A stretch of DNA of 64,000 bases from Solirubrobacter deserti (GCF_003344625.1 NZ_QPKJ02000010.1:62001-126000); one strand, 5' to 3'. Shown: positions 7,045 to 17,093, counted from the stretch's first letter. Notes: a model not told the origin generated them from the sequence alone. Numbers and translations: made by a program.

Positions 7045-9714
7045 ATGGCACCGACGCGCACGCCGTTGCCCTCGTTCGTCGGTCGGGAGGCCGAGCTCGC
7101 CGCGCTGAAGGGCGCGCTCGCCGAAGCGCGCGCCGGGCGCGCGCGTGTCGCCGTGGTGACGGGCGAAGCGGGCATCGGCAAGTCCACGCTGCTCGCCCGG
7201 CTGCAGCACGAGCTCGGCGAGCCGGCGGTCCGCGCCGTGGCGGTGAGCGGTGACGCGGCCGAGCAGGAGCTGCCGCTGGGCATCGTCGAGCAGCTGCTGC
7301 GGCGGCTGGGCGCCCGGGCGGTGCCCGCCGACCACATCGCCGCCGGCACCGCGCTGCTGGAAGAGCTGGCGACGGCGGACCGGACGACGGTCGCGATCGT
7401 CGACGACGCCCACTGGGCCGACGCGCCGTCGCTCGCCGCCCTGGCGTTCGTCGCCCGCCGGCTCGTGGACGACCACGTGCTGCTGGTGCTGGCGACGCGC
7501 TCGCCCGCGACCCTGCCGGACGCGCTCGCCAAGGCGCCGGCGCGCGTGGACCTGAGGGCGCTGACGGTCGAGGAGGTCGCCGCGCTCGCGCCCGCGGAGC
7601 TGCCGCCGCGCGCGGTCAAGCGCCTGCACGCGCACACCGGCGGCAACCCGCTGTATACGCGCGAGTTGCTGCACTCGCTGCCGGCCGACGCGTGGAGCGA
7701 CGGGGACCGGCCGTTGCCCGCCCCCGAGTCCTTCTCGGCGCTCGTCGCCGAGCGGGTGGCCGCCGCCGCGGACGGCACCCGCGCGCTCGTCGAAGCGGCC
7801 GCGATCCTGGGCTCGCGACCGTCGCTGGCGGTCGCCGCGCAGCTGGCCGGGGCCGACGATCCGCTCGCCGCGCTCGACGAGGCGCGAGCCGTCGGGCTGT
7901 TGACGTGGGACGGCGTCGACCATCTCGGCTTCCCGCACCCGCTCGTCCCGGCGGCCGTGGTCGACGGTCTTGGGGCCGCGCGCCGCGCTGCCCTGCACGT
8001 GGGCGCGAGCGAGCTCGTGGAGGACGAGTCGGAGGCGATGCGCCACCTCGCGGCCGCGACGCTGCGGCCGGACGAGGCGGTCGCGCAGCGGCTGGAGGCG
8101 TTCGCCCACCGGCCGCAGGCCGCGCGCGACCGTCCCGCGGCCGCCGCGGCGTTGGCGGCCGCCAGCCGCCTGAGCACCGCGCGCTCGGACCGCGAGCGGC
8201 GGCTGATGCAGGCGGTCGAGTGGTGGTTCCTCGCCGGTGACCTGAGCACCGCGCAGCGCCACGCCGACGAGGTCGCGCGCATGGCCGAGAGCCCGCGCCG
8301 TGACCTGCTGCTCGCGCGCTTCGCGATGTTCGACGGCCGCTACGGGGAGGCCGCCGACCTGATCGCGGCGGCGTGGGAGCGCGTGGACGCGCACGCCGAC
8401 CCCGTGCTGGCGGCGCAGATCGCGTACAGCCGCGCCTTCAGCGCGCTGATCCACCTCGACGACGAGCAGGTGGTGCACTGGGCCGGGCGCGCGCCCGACC
8501 TCGGCCCGGGGCACCCGAGCGCCGGCGGCTGGCCGGCGACGCGCGCGCTGGCCCAGTGGCGCCTCGGCCAGGGCGAAGCGGCGCGCGCCACGATCGCCGC
8601 CGTCGCGCCCGTCAACGACGGCGTCCGCACGGAGCTGACCGCCATCCGCGGCTGGCTCGCCTACCTGGACGACGACATCGCGGCCGCGACGGTCGACCTG
8701 CGCTCCGCCGTCGACGCCGAGCTGCGCTTCGGCTCCTACAGCCAGGCCTCGGTCCACCTCGCGGTGCTCGCCCGCGCGCACTTCGCCGCCGGCGGGTGGG
8801 GTGAGGCGGTGGTCGCGGCCGAGCGCGCGGTCGCCCTCACCGCCGAGCTGCACCAGCCCGCGGCGCGCCCGTTCGCGTGGTGGGCGGCGGTCCTCGTCCC
8901 GGCGGCGCGCGGCGAGTGGGAGGTGGCCGAGCACTACGCGCGGCTCGCGGCCGAGGCCCCTCCGGGCCCGCCCGACCGGCTCGTCGCCACGGGCATCACG
9001 CGGGCGCTGCTGCACGCCGCGCGCGGCGAGCCCCAGCACGTCGTCGAGGCCCTGTCCCCGGTGGCGGCGCTCGACGTCGCGGGCGCCGCCAACGCGCCGG
9101 GCTTCTGGCCGTGGCAGCACCTGTACGCGGAGGCGCTGGTGCTGGTGGACCGCGTGGAGGAGGCCGACGCGTTCCTGCACCCGCACGAGCGCCGGGCGCG
9201 GGCGCGCAGGCACCGGTCGATGCTCGGACGGCTCGCGCGCGTGCGCGGGCAGCTGGAGGCCGCGCGCGGCGAGCGGGAGGAGGCCGAAGCGGCGTTCGTG
9301 CGCTCGAAGGCGCAGTTCGAGCCGCTGGGCATGCCGTACGAGCTCGCCCTCACCCGGCTCGCGCACGGCCAGCTGCTGCGCCGGGTCGGGCAGCGCCGCG
9401 CGGCGCGCGAGGAGCTGACCGCGGCGCGGGACCGCCTGGCGGCGCTCGACGCCTGGCCCGCGCTCAAGCGCTGCAAGCAGGAGCTCACCGCGGCCGGCGC
9501 CGCCGCCGGCGACACCGGTGGGCCGCCGCAGCTGACGGCGCAGGAGCAGGCCGTGGCCACGGTCGTGGCGCGTGGGCTCACCAACCGCGAGGCCGCGCAG
9601 GAGCTGATGATCAGCGCGCGCACCGTCGAGGTCCACCTGTCGCGCATCTACGCCAAGCTCGGCATCTCCTCCCGCAACGCGCTCGCCGAGCGCCTGCGTA
9701 CGGGACCCACGTAG
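7045..9714 (+). CDS. LAL/MalT-type transcriptional regulator with N-terminal ATPase and LuxR HTH
   Basis: An 889-residue regulator of the 'large ATP-binding LuxR' group. Walker A is GEAGIGKST (K46) and Walker B is VAIVDDAHWAD. Then follow an AAA/STAND lid region, a long alpha-helical TPR-like sensor section (about 330-800), and a C-terminal LuxR helix-turn-helix with LTNREAAQELMISARTVEVH (about 825-889). MalT-type proteins bind a sugar and ATP, oligomerise and activate transport and catabolic promoters. Divergent from the sugar importer and upstream of DeoR and GH106 genes, it probably activates one or both in response to a rhamnose-related ligand. ATG at 7045 lies 10 nt after a TTAGAG -10 element. 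Confidence 0.9.
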   Translation: MAPTRTPLPSFVGREAELAALKGALAEARAGRARVAVVTGEAGIGKSTLLARLQHELGEPAVRAVAVSGDAAEQELPLGIVEQLLRRLGARAVPADHIAAGTALLEELATADRTTVAIVDDAHWADAPSLAALAFVARRLVDDHVLLVLATRSPATLPDALAKAPARVDLRALTVEEVAALAPAELPPRAVKRLHAHTGGNPLYTRELLHSLPADAWSDGDRPLPAPESFSALVAERVAAAADGTRALVEAAAILGSRPSLAVAAQLAGADDPLAALDEARAVGLLTWDGVDHLGFPHPLVPAAVVDGLGAARRAALHVGASELVEDESEAMRHLAAATLRPDEAVAQRLEAFAHRPQAARDRPAAAAALAAASRLSTARSDRERRLMQAVEWWFLAGDLSTAQRHADEVARMAESPRRDLLLARFAMFDGRYGEAADLIAAAWERVDAHADPVLAAQIAYSRAFSALIHLDDEQVVHWAGRAPDLGPGHPSAGGWPATRALAQWRLGQGEAARATIAAVAPVNDGVRTELTAIRGWLAYLDDDIAAATVDLRSAVDAELRFGSYSQASVHLAVLARAHFAAGGWGEAVVAAERAVALTAELHQPAARPFAWWAAVLVPAARGEWEVAEHYARLAAEAPPGPPDRLVATGITRALLHAARGEPQHVVEALSPVAALDVAGAANAPGFWPWQHLYAEALVLVDRVEEADAFLHPHERRARARRHRSMLGRLARVRGQLEAARGEREEAEAAFVRSKAQFEPLGMPYELALTRLAHGQLLRRVGQRRAAREELTAARDRLAALDAWPALKRCKQELTAAGAAAGDTGGPPQLTAQEQAVATVVARGLTNREAAQELMISARTVEVHLSRIYAKLGISSRNALAERLRTGPT

Positions 9715-9795
9715 TCACCCACGTACGACGGCGGTCGCAACTGTAGGGACGCGACGGATGCGCGACCGAGCGCCCTCGCAGTACAAGGTCGTGGT

Positions 9796-9812
9796 CACAT
9801 TCGTTCGATTGC
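9796..9812. promoter_or_regulatory. Candidate DeoR-type operator (TTCG repeats)
   Basis: CACATTCGTTCGATTG carries two TTCG half-sites 4 bp apart, about 80 bp before the first DeoR gene. DeoR/GlpR-type repressors recognise TTCG-containing repeats, so autoregulation is plausible. TCACATTCG recurs at 17096-17104, upstream of the second GH106 gene. The 178-bp gap holding this site shows no other gene. Confidence 0.3.
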
Positions 9813-9892
9813 CATTGCGCCGTCGGCAACGCGAACTCAGACGCGCAGAGACGGCGAGGTGGGTGGGGGAGAGAGATGGGCGCTGTGGGCCG

Positions 9893-10657
9893 ATGGAACC
9901 GAGGCTGAGCGAGGAGCGCCGCGGGATGGTCGCCGAGATGCTGCAGGCCGCGGGAGCGGTCACGGTCCCGGAGCTGCAGGAGCGGTTCGGGATCTCACCG
10001 ATGACCGCCCGGCGCGATCTCGCCGTCCTCGCGGAACGCGGCGTCGCGCGCCGGACCCACGGCGGCGCCGTCCTGCCGTCGCTGGCCGCGCGCGAGGACT
10101 CCTTCGCCCACCGGCTGCGCGACGCGCCGGAGGAGAAGACCCGGCTTGCCGAGGCGGCCTACGCGATGCTCCGACCGGGGGAGACGGTGTTTTTGGACGC
10201 GTCCTCGACGACGTACTTCGTCGCGCGGATGATCGCGGAGCGCGGGCTGGCCGTCCGCGTCATCACCAACAGCCTGCCGGTGCTGCAGGAGCTGTCGTCC
10301 GCCGACTGCGAAGTGGTCGCGATCGGCGGGAGCTTCCGGCAGCTGACCCGCTCCTACGTCGGCCCGGCGGCCGTACGCGCGGTCCGCGACCACTTCGCGG
10401 ACCGGCTGCTGCTGAGCGTGACGGGCGTGACGGCCGGCGGGATCCTCGCCGACGCCGACGTCCTGGAGGCCGAGGTCAAACGCACGATGCTGGCCCAGGC
10501 CGAGCACTCGGTGCTGCTGCTCGACGCCTCCAAGCTGCGCGCCCGCGGGCGGCAGGCGATCGCGCCGATCACGGCGCTCTCAGACGTACTCACGGACGGG
10601 CTGGCGCCGGAGCAGGCGCGCTGGCTCGACCGGCTCCGCACCACAAGCACGCCGTAA
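9893..10657 (+). CDS. DeoR-family transcriptional regulator, copy 1
   Basis: A 254-residue sugar-responsive repressor. The N-terminal HTH reads FGISPMTARRDLAVL followed by THGGAVLPS, the DeoR signature. The C-terminal effector domain has LDASSTTYFVA and VITNSLPV, the ribose-5-phosphate-isomerase-like fold that binds phosphorylated sugars. It lies 19 bp upstream of the first GH106 gene, probably in one transcript. It is strongly similar to the DeoR proteins at 20743 and 31243. ATG at 9893 gives an N-terminus aligned with the paralogues. An in-frame GTG at 9863 is the alternative, and the obvious purine-rich site (9866-9875) is somewhat far from 9893. Confidence 0.88.
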   Translation: MEPRLSEERRGMVAEMLQAAGAVTVPELQERFGISPMTARRDLAVLAERGVARRTHGGAVLPSLAAREDSFAHRLRDAPEEKTRLAEAAYAMLRPGETVFLDASSTTYFVARMIAERGLAVRVITNSLPVLQELSSADCEVVAIGGSFRQLTRSYVGPAAVRAVRDHFADRLLLSVTGVTAGGILADADVLEAEVKRTMLAQAEHSVLLLDASKLRARGRQAIAPITALSDVLTDGLAPEQARWLDRLRTTSTP

Positions 10658-10676
10658 CACCAAGCAAGAGGAGAGA

Positions 10677-13600
10677 GTGTTGTCCCGTAGACGTGACCCG
10701 ATGATCCGGGCGCTGGCCGGAGGACTGCTGGCCGCGGCGCTCGTCGTCCCCGTGGCCGTCGGCGCCCCGGGCGCCGCCGCCCCGACGCCCTTCGAGGCCG
10801 AGCTCGAGGCGCTGTACGACACCATCGAGACCGACTACCGGCCCGGTGTGCGCTGGTGGTTGGCCGAGGGCCTGAACACCGACGAGACGCTGCGCAAGAA
10901 CGTCAAGGAGATCGCGGACTCGGGCTTCGGCGCGGCCGAGTTCCTGGCGATGCCCGAGCCCGGCGCCGACGACAAGCTCTACGGCTGGGGCTCGCAGGAG
11001 TGGAACGCCGACTCGCAGCTGGTCGTGCAGGAGGCGGTCAAGCGCGGCCTCGGCTTCAGCCTCACCAGCGGCACGCACTGGGCGACGGCGAACCTCCCTG
11101 ACACGTACACGTGGGAAGGCGCGAAGTTCGACTACGACAACAAGGCGGCGTCCAAGGAGCTCAACTACTCGACCGTGCTGCTCGCGGCCGGCGACGCGTT
11201 CAACGACAAGCTGCCGGCGCCGGTCAAGCCCACGCAGTCGGCGGCGTCCAAGGAGCTGCTGTTCCAGGGCGTCGTCGCGGCCAAGATCACGCAGGCGCGG
11301 CCGCAGAGCGGCCAGGCCAACGGCTTCCGCGAGGGCACCGGGACGGGCCAGATCGACTTCGACACGCTCGTCGACCTGACCGATCGCGCGGTGCCGGACG
11401 GTGACGGCTACCGGCTGAACTGGACCGCGCCCGCCGACGGGCAGTACGGGCTCTTCACGTACTGGATGCACGGCACGGGCGAGACCTTCGACCCGTCGAC
11501 CAGCGAGAACTACACGATCAACTACATGGACCGGTTCGGCGTCGACGCCGTCAAGGACTACTGGGAGGAGCACGTCCTCACGCCCGAGCTGCGCGAGCAG
11601 ATCCAGCAGAGCGGGAAGGGCGAGATCTACATGGACTCGCTCGAGCTCGCCAGCTTCGCCGCCGGCGGCCTGCTGTGGGGCTACCAGTTCAAGCAGGAGT
11701 TCCGCCAGCGCCGCGGCTACGACGTCACGCCGTACCTGCCGCTGATCACCTGGGACCGGACCCGCCACGACTCCAACCGCCCGCCGGTGTTCGACTACGC
11801 GGTCGCCGATCCGGCCGACCAGGCGCAGCTGCAGAAGATCCGCAACGACATCAACCAGACCTACTCCGAGCTGTACGAGCAGAACGTGCTCAAGCCGATG
11901 CAGGAGTGGCTGCACAGCCTGAACATGAAGCTGCGCGCGGAGCCGTCCTACGGCTTCGTGTTCGAGATCTCGACGCCCGCCAAGTACATCGACGGCGTGG
12001 AGACAGAGACCTTCGCCCACAACGGCGACCTGGACACCTACCGCGGCATGCTCGGCTCCGCCCACATGTACAACCGCCCGTTCTCCAGCGAGACCGGCGC
12101 GGTGGGCGGCCGCAACTACTACTACGACATGGACTACTGGACCCAGTTGTCCTACCTGCAGTTCGCGGGTGGCGTGAACCGGATCGTCTTCCACGGCTAC
12201 TCCGGCATCGAGGGCTCCGAGCCCGACACCTACTGGCCGGGCCACGAGGGCATGTACGTGACCTTCTCGGACCGGTTCAACAGCCGCCAGCCGGCCGCGG
12301 TGTCCTACCCGCGCTGGACCGAGATGCTGGGCCGCAACCAGAAGGTGCTGCGCCAGGGCCAGCCGCGGCGGGACATCGCGATCCTGCGCACCGACAACGC
12401 GTTCATCTCCTACGGGCACCCGCGCGACAACCGGCCCGCGGAGAACAGCCTGTTCATGAACGACATGCCGTACTTCTGGCGCGACCTGGGGCTCCAACAC
12501 GCCGGCTACACCTACGACTACTTCTCACCGCAGCTGCTCGAGGACGAGGCGAACGTCAGCTGGACGGGCGAGGAGCTGCAGCCCGACGGCCCCGGCTACA
12601 AGGCGATGATCGTCTACCAGGACTCGCTGGAGCTCTCGGCGGCGCGCAAGCTGCTCGAGATCGCGCGTGACGGGCTGCCGCTGCTGTTCGTCAACAACAC
12701 GTCCGAGATCCGCGTCCACGACGGGTCGATCGTCGAGCACGGCACGGCCGCGGGCAAGAGCCGCTTCACCGCCGACAGCGACGCGGACCTCGCCGCGGTG
12801 GTCGCCCAGCTCAAGGCGCTGCCAAACGTCAAGACGGTCGACAAGCAGGCCGACGCCAAGGCGACGCTCGAGGCCCTGGACGTCAAGCCGCGCGTGAGCT
12901 ACGCCCAGCCGAGCAACCAGGTGATGACGATCTCGCGCTACGACAAGGCGCGCAACGTCCTCTACACGTTCGTGCACTCGTTCAAGTTCGAGAAGAACCG
13001 CGGCCAGGCGGCGTCCACCGTCACACTGGCGCTGGAGGGCGCGGGCAAGCCGTACACGCTCGACGACTGGACGGGCGACGTCTCGCCGGTCGGCGCCTAC
13101 GCCGTCCAGGGTGGCCGCACGTCGGTCGACGTCACGCTCAAGCCGGGCGAGGCGCAGATCATCGCGCTCGACCTCGACGCAGCCGAGGACAAGGTGCACG
13201 CCGTGTCCACGACGGCGGACGAGGCGCTGATCGACGGGGCCAACACGTCGATCCGCGCGACCCGCAGCGGCGCCTACCAGACGCAGCTCAACGACGGCCG
13301 CACCGTCACCACCAACGTCGAGGTGCCGGGCGAGATCGCGCTGCCCAAGTGGGACATCACGATCGAGGACTGGAACGAGGGCGAGAAGGTCGTCAACACC
13401 GAGGAGAAGTTCGGGCACACGACGCGCGAGGTGTACTTCACGACCAAGAAGACGCCGCTGGTGTTCGAGGACAGCCCACTGCTGGCGTGGAAGGACCTGC
13501 CGGCGACGCCGGCGCAGCTGGCCACGCTGACCGGGACCGACCCGAAGATGTCCGACGTGTCGGGCATCGGCACCTACCGCACCACCTTCACGCTCCCGGC

Positions 13601-14264
13601 GGGTTGGAACGCGACGAACGGCGCGTACTTCACCGTCCCCTCCACGGGCGACGGCAACACGCAGGTGACCGCCAACGGCAAGCGCACGGAGGCCGACCTG
13701 GACCTGCGCACGCTCAAGCTCGACATCTCCGATCTGCTCAAGCCGGGCGAGAACACGATCGAGGTCACGGTCGAGACGACGCTGACCAACCGGTTGCTCA
13801 CGCGCGGGTACCGCACCGCGGGACCGGCGCAGAGCTACGGCCTGCAGGGCGAGGCCAAGATCGTGCCGTACACGGTCGCCGGCGTGTACGCGCAGACCAC
13901 GGGCACCGGCACGGTCGGCGGCTCGGTCCCCGCGACGCTGTCGTTGTCGCTGGGAACGGTGAAGCCGTTCGACCCGTTCACGCCGGGCGTGGAGAAGGAG
14001 TACACGGCGTCCACGACGGCGACCGTGATCTCCACCGCCGGTGACGCGAAGCTCACGGTGAGCGAGCCGGGGCACATGACCAACGGCGCGTTCTCGCTGG
14101 CCGAGCCGCTGCGCGTCGAGCTGTCGAAGGCGGCCTGGACGGCGCCGGTGAGCAACGACGTCGTGGACGTCGCGTTCAAGCAGCGGATCAAGCGCACCGA
14201 CCCGCTGCGCACGGGGACGTACAGCAAGACGCTGACGTTCACGCTGTCCACCACGAACCCGTAG
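10677..14264 (+). CDS. Secreted GH106-like alpha-L-rhamnosidase, copy 1
   Basis: A 1195-residue secreted glycosidase. The signal peptide runs to about residue 35 (MIRALAGGLLAAALVVP core). The GH106-type start of the catalytic part is RWWLAEGLNTDETLRKNVKE (from R59), followed by barrel segments such as EIYMDSLEL and FSSETGAVGGRNYYYD. A galactose-binding-like beta-sandwich lies around 960-1060, and a module shared with the other two rhamnosidases covers about 1080-1195. GH106 enzymes cleave terminal alpha-L-rhamnose by inversion; I did not assign catalytic glutamates. AGGAG (10669-10673) favours GTG at 10677 or the adjacent in-frame TTG at 10680 over ATG at 10701. It is expressed with the upstream DeoR gene. 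Confidence 0.88.
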   Translation: MLSRRRDPMIRALAGGLLAAALVVPVAVGAPGAAAPTPFEAELEALYDTIETDYRPGVRWWLAEGLNTDETLRKNVKEIADSGFGAAEFLAMPEPGADDKLYGWGSQEWNADSQLVVQEAVKRGLGFSLTSGTHWATANLPDTYTWEGAKFDYDNKAASKELNYSTVLLAAGDAFNDKLPAPVKPTQSAASKELLFQGVVAAKITQARPQSGQANGFREGTGTGQIDFDTLVDLTDRAVPDGDGYRLNWTAPADGQYGLFTYWMHGTGETFDPSTSENYTINYMDRFGVDAVKDYWEEHVLTPELREQIQQSGKGEIYMDSLELASFAAGGLLWGYQFKQEFRQRRGYDVTPYLPLITWDRTRHDSNRPPVFDYAVADPADQAQLQKIRNDINQTYSELYEQNVLKPMQEWLHSLNMKLRAEPSYGFVFEISTPAKYIDGVETETFAHNGDLDTYRGMLGSAHMYNRPFSSETGAVGGRNYYYDMDYWTQLSYLQFAGGVNRIVFHGYSGIEGSEPDTYWPGHEGMYVTFSDRFNSRQPAAVSYPRWTEMLGRNQKVLRQGQPRRDIAILRTDNAFISYGHPRDNRPAENSLFMNDMPYFWRDLGLQHAGYTYDYFSPQLLEDEANVSWTGEELQPDGPGYKAMIVYQDSLELSAARKLLEIARDGLPLLFVNNTSEIRVHDGSIVEHGTAAGKSRFTADSDADLAAVVAQLKALPNVKTVDKQADAKATLEALDVKPRVSYAQPSNQVMTISRYDKARNVLYTFVHSFKFEKNRGQAASTVTLALEGAGKPYTLDDWTGDVSPVGAYAVQGGRTSVDVTLKPGEAQIIALDLDAAEDKVHAVSTTADEALIDGANTSIRATRSGAYQTQLNDGRTVTTNVEVPGEIALPKWDITIEDWNEGEKVVNTEEKFGHTTREVYFTTKKTPLVFEDSPLLAWKDLPATPAQLATLTGTDPKMSDVSGIGTYRTTFTLPAGWNATNGAYFTVPSTGDGNTQVTANGKRTEADLDLRTLKLDISDLLKPGENTIEVTVETTLTNRLLTRGYRTAGPAQSYGLQGEAKIVPYTVAGVYAQTTGTGTVGGSVPATLSLSLGTVKPFDPFTPGVEKEYTASTTATVISTAGDAKLTVSEPGHMTNGAFSLAEPLRVELSKAAWTAPVSNDVVDVAFKQRIKRTDPLRTGTYSKTLTFTLSTTNP
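14198..14248 (+). repeat. 51-bp sequence identical to 42903-42953
   Basis: This stretch at the 3' end of the first GH106 gene is identical, base for base, to 42903-42953 near the end of the GH78 gene. The second GH106 gene carries a slightly diverged copy at 20638-20688. It encodes the last part of the shared C-terminal module (core LRTGTYSKTLTFTLST). Confidence 0.9.
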
Positions 14265-14271
14265 GGGCGTG

Positions 14272-14305
14272 ACGCGGGGCCGGGCGAAGCAGTCCGGCCC
14301 CGCGT
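14272..14305 (+). terminator. Strong hairpin terminator after GH106 copy 1
   Basis: ACGCGGGGCCGG (14272-14283) and CCGGCCCCGCGT (14294-14305) form a perfect 12-bp stem around a 10-nt loop. No T-tract follows. Its last base is the first base of the TAGGGT -10-like element for the next gene, so the two signals abut. Confidence 0.7.
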
Positions 14306-14313
14306 AGGGTCTT

Positions 14314-17037
14314 GTGTCGACGATGGTCGACGCAAAGACGTTCATCGGCCGCGAGGGCGAGCTCGCCGCGCTCGCGGCCGCGTTCGAGGCGCGCCCGGCG
14401 GTGGCGCTCGTCGAAGGGCCCGCGGGGATCGGCAAGACGTCGATCGCGGAGCACTTCGTCGCCGGCGACGTGCGCGTGTGGTGGGCGAGCGGCGAGGAGA
14501 GCGAGGCGCTCGTGCCGTTCGGCCTCGCCGACCAGCTGGTGCGACGGGCGGGCGGCGGTCCGGTGATCGGCGCCGCCGATCACGTCGCGGTCGGCCTGCG
14601 GCTGTTGGCGCTGCTCGACGGCGAGGCCGCGCCCGACGTGCTCGTGGTGGACGACGCGCACTGGGCCGACGCCGCCTCGCTGCGCGCGCTGCTGTTCGCG
14701 ATCCGGCGGTTGACCGCGGAGCCGCTGCTGATCGTCGTGGTCACGCGCGACGCCGGCCTGCTGCCGGAAGGGCTGCGCAAGCTCGCGACCGCGCACGTTC
14801 GGCCCGGCCCGTTGAGCATCGAGGAGCTCGGCGCGCTCGCCGCGGCGGTCGAGCGGCCGCTGAGCCCGCACGCCGTCGCGCGGCTGAGCGAGCACACCGG
14901 CGGTTACCCGCTGTACGCGCGGACCCTGCTCGACGAGCTGCCCGAGGAGACCTGGCAGGAGCCGGTCCTGCCGGTTCCGCGGTCCTACGGGGATGTGATC
15001 GCCGCCCGTGTGCGCGGGTGCTCGGCGGAGAGCCGCGCGCTCGTCGAGGCCGCCGCCGTGCTCGGCGTGTCCTGCACGCTGGCGGCAGCGGTGGCCGTCG
15101 CGGAGGCGGACGCGCCGCTCGAGGCGCTCGACGAAGGCGTCGCCGCAGGGCTGCTCGAACGCCGCACACCTGACGACGTCGTGTTCTCCCATCCGTTGGC
15201 CCGCGCCGCCGTCTACCACGGCCTGCCGGCCGCCCGGCGCGCCCTGCTGCATGCGCGCGCCGCCGACGTCACCGAGGACGCGGCCGCTGCGCTCCACCAC
15301 CGCGTCGACGCGGCGAGCGGGCCGGACGAGGCCCTCGCGCGCGAGGCCGAGACGTTCGCCCGCCAAGAGCTGCGCCGCGGCGCCTGGGCGAGCGCGGTCG
15401 CGAGCCTGCGCGCGGCGAGCCGCATCAGCGCCACGAGCGCCGAACGCGACCGCCGCACGCTCGAGGCGATCGACGCCATGCTCTACGCGGGCGAGGGCGC
15501 GACCGCACGCCGCCTGGCTGCGGACCTCGTGGTGGCGGCCGACGAGGCGGCGCGCGGCGAGGTGGCGCCGCGCGGCGAGGTGGCGGCGCGCGGCGAGGCG
15601 GCGGCGCGCGGCGAGGCGGCGGACGGCGCGCCGAGCGGGGGCGGTGCGGCCCAGCGCGACGCGGTGCTCGCGTATCTCGCCATCTATGCGGGCGACGTGG
15701 ACGAGGCCGACCGGCGGCTCGCTCGGGCGTGGGATGCGGGCGTGACCGGCGACCTCGCGGCGACGGTCGCGGGCCGGCGCGCGTTCGCGGCGGGCCTGCG
15801 GTTCCGGGCCGACGAGCAGGTGGACTGGGCGCGGCGGGCCCTGGCGCTCGCGCCTGCTGACGCCAAGACGCAGGCGCTCGCGACCACGCAGCTCGCGGTC
15901 GGGCTCTCGCTGCAGGGCGCACGGGCGGAGGCGCATGCCGCGCTCGACGCGGCGCTCGCGGCGGCGCCGCGGACCGGGTTCCCGGTGCGGTCGATCAAGG
16001 GCGCGCTGCTGCTCGGGGACGACGACCTCGCGGGCGCGCGGCCCGTGCTCACGACCGCGGCGCGGGAGGCGCGGCGGATCGGGTCGCTCGTGATCGCCGC
16101 GCAGTCGCTCGCGCTGCTGGCCAAGCTCGAGTTCGCGCGGGGCGCGTGGGACGAGGCGGTGGTGCTGGCCGAGCAGGCGACCGCGCTGGCGGTCGAGTCC
16201 GACGAGGCGTGGGTGCTCGCGTTCACGCGCTGGGTTGGCCTGCACGTGCCGCTCGCGCGCGGCGACGCCGCTCCGAGCCTCCCGCCGGCGCGCGGCACCT
16301 TCGAGCGGATCATCGAAGTCGAGGCGTGCGCGCACGCTGAGATCGCGGCCGCGGCCGAGGCGCCGGACCGCGTCCTCGAGGCGCTCGCGCCGCTCATCCA
16401 CGGGCCGACCGGCTTCTGGCGCTGGCAGCCGCTGTACGCGGACGCGCTGATCGACCTCGAGCGCCACGACGAGGCCGACGCGTTCCTCACCGCCCACGCG
16501 GACCGCTGGTCGCGCTCCGTGACGGCTCGTCTGCAGCGGGCGCGCGGGCGCCTGGAAGCGGCGCGCCGCCGACCTGAAGCGGCGGAGCTCGCGTTCGCCG
16601 CCGCGCTCGACGGCCTCGCCGGCATGCCGTACGAGCTCGCGCTCACCCAGCTCGCGTACGGGCAGTTCCTGCGCCGCCGGCGTCAGCGGCGCGCCGCCAC
16701 GACGCAGCTCGCCGCCGCGCGCGAGCGCCTCGCCGCGCTGCAGGCGCGCCCCGCGCTGGACCGGTGCGAGCGCGAGCTCGCCGCGGCGGGACTGACACCG
16801 ACCGCCGGCCCGGCGCCGAGCGGCCTCACGCCGCAGGAACGGGCCGTCGCGCGCCTCGTCGCCGCGGGCCACAGCAACCGGCGCGTGGCGGACGAGCTGC
16901 TCGTGAGCGTCCGCACCGTCGAGACGCACCTCACCCGCATCTACGCCAAGCTCGAGGTCAGCTCGCGTGCGGAGCTCGCCGCCACGTACGCGGACGGCCC
17001 GGACGATGTGGGTTCCCCCGATGCGCACGCTCGTTAG
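14314..17037 (+). CDS. LAL/MalT-type ATPase-LuxR regulator, copy 2
   Basis: A 907-residue paralogue of the regulator at 7045. Walker A is GPAGIGKTS (K41), Walker B is DVLVVDDAHWAD, and the C-terminal LuxR HTH contains HSNRRVADELLVSVRTVETH (about 850-900). The central helical part contains a low-complexity stretch of four tandem AARGEV/AARGEA units near residues 412-435, encoded by an 18-bp repeat. It lies between the two GH106 genes, 81 bp before the second, which it probably activates. GTG at 14314 is used here; ATG at 14323, 12 nt after TAGGGT (14305-14310), is an equally good and possibly near-leaderless start. Confidence 0.9.
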   Translation: MSTMVDAKTFIGREGELAALAAAFEARPAVALVEGPAGIGKTSIAEHFVAGDVRVWWASGEESEALVPFGLADQLVRRAGGGPVIGAADHVAVGLRLLALLDGEAAPDVLVVDDAHWADAASLRALLFAIRRLTAEPLLIVVVTRDAGLLPEGLRKLATAHVRPGPLSIEELGALAAAVERPLSPHAVARLSEHTGGYPLYARTLLDELPEETWQEPVLPVPRSYGDVIAARVRGCSAESRALVEAAAVLGVSCTLAAAVAVAEADAPLEALDEGVAAGLLERRTPDDVVFSHPLARAAVYHGLPAARRALLHARAADVTEDAAAALHHRVDAASGPDEALAREAETFARQELRRGAWASAVASLRAASRISATSAERDRRTLEAIDAMLYAGEGATARRLAADLVVAADEAARGEVAPRGEVAARGEAAARGEAADGAPSGGGAAQRDAVLAYLAIYAGDVDEADRRLARAWDAGVTGDLAATVAGRRAFAAGLRFRADEQVDWARRALALAPADAKTQALATTQLAVGLSLQGARAEAHAALDAALAAAPRTGFPVRSIKGALLLGDDDLAGARPVLTTAAREARRIGSLVIAAQSLALLAKLEFARGAWDEAVVLAEQATALAVESDEAWVLAFTRWVGLHVPLARGDAAPSLPPARGTFERIIEVEACAHAEIAAAAEAPDRVLEALAPLIHGPTGFWRWQPLYADALIDLERHDEADAFLTAHADRWSRSVTARLQRARGRLEAARRRPEAAELAFAAALDGLAGMPYELALTQLAYGQFLRRRRQRRAATTQLAAARERLAALQARPALDRCERELAAAGLTPTAGPAPSGLTPQERAVARLVAAGHSNRRVADELLVSVRTVETHLTRIYAKLEVSSRAELAATYADGPDDVGSPDAHAR
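15547..15618 (+). repeat. Four tandem 18-bp units inside LAL regulator copy 2
   Basis: Units begin at 15547, 15565, 15583 and 15601 and differ at only one to three bases. Each encodes six residues of the form AARGEV or AARGEA. Copy-number change would keep the reading frame. Confidence 0.85.
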
Positions 17038-17053
17038 GGCTCGGTAGACATCT

Positions 17054-17093
17054 GTTCTGGTCCGAGCGGTTGCTCGCGTAGTTCGGCCAGAAC
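17054..17093. promoter_or_regulatory. Inverted repeat upstream of GH106 copy 2
   Basis: GTTCTGG (17054-17060) and CCAGAAC (17087-17093) are perfect 7-bp inverted arms 26 bp apart, in the 81-bp gap before the second GH106 gene. A GAGCGGTTGCTCG segment with its own short symmetry lies between them. It could be the binding region of the LAL or DeoR regulator. Confidence 0.4.

Noticed and set aside
4795..9636. A 1613-codon open frame on the minus strand
   Set aside because: Only the last 290 codons are a real gene (the MalF-type permease). The rest is Arg/Gly/Ala-rich antisense of the LuxR-type regulator, usual in DNA of this GC content.
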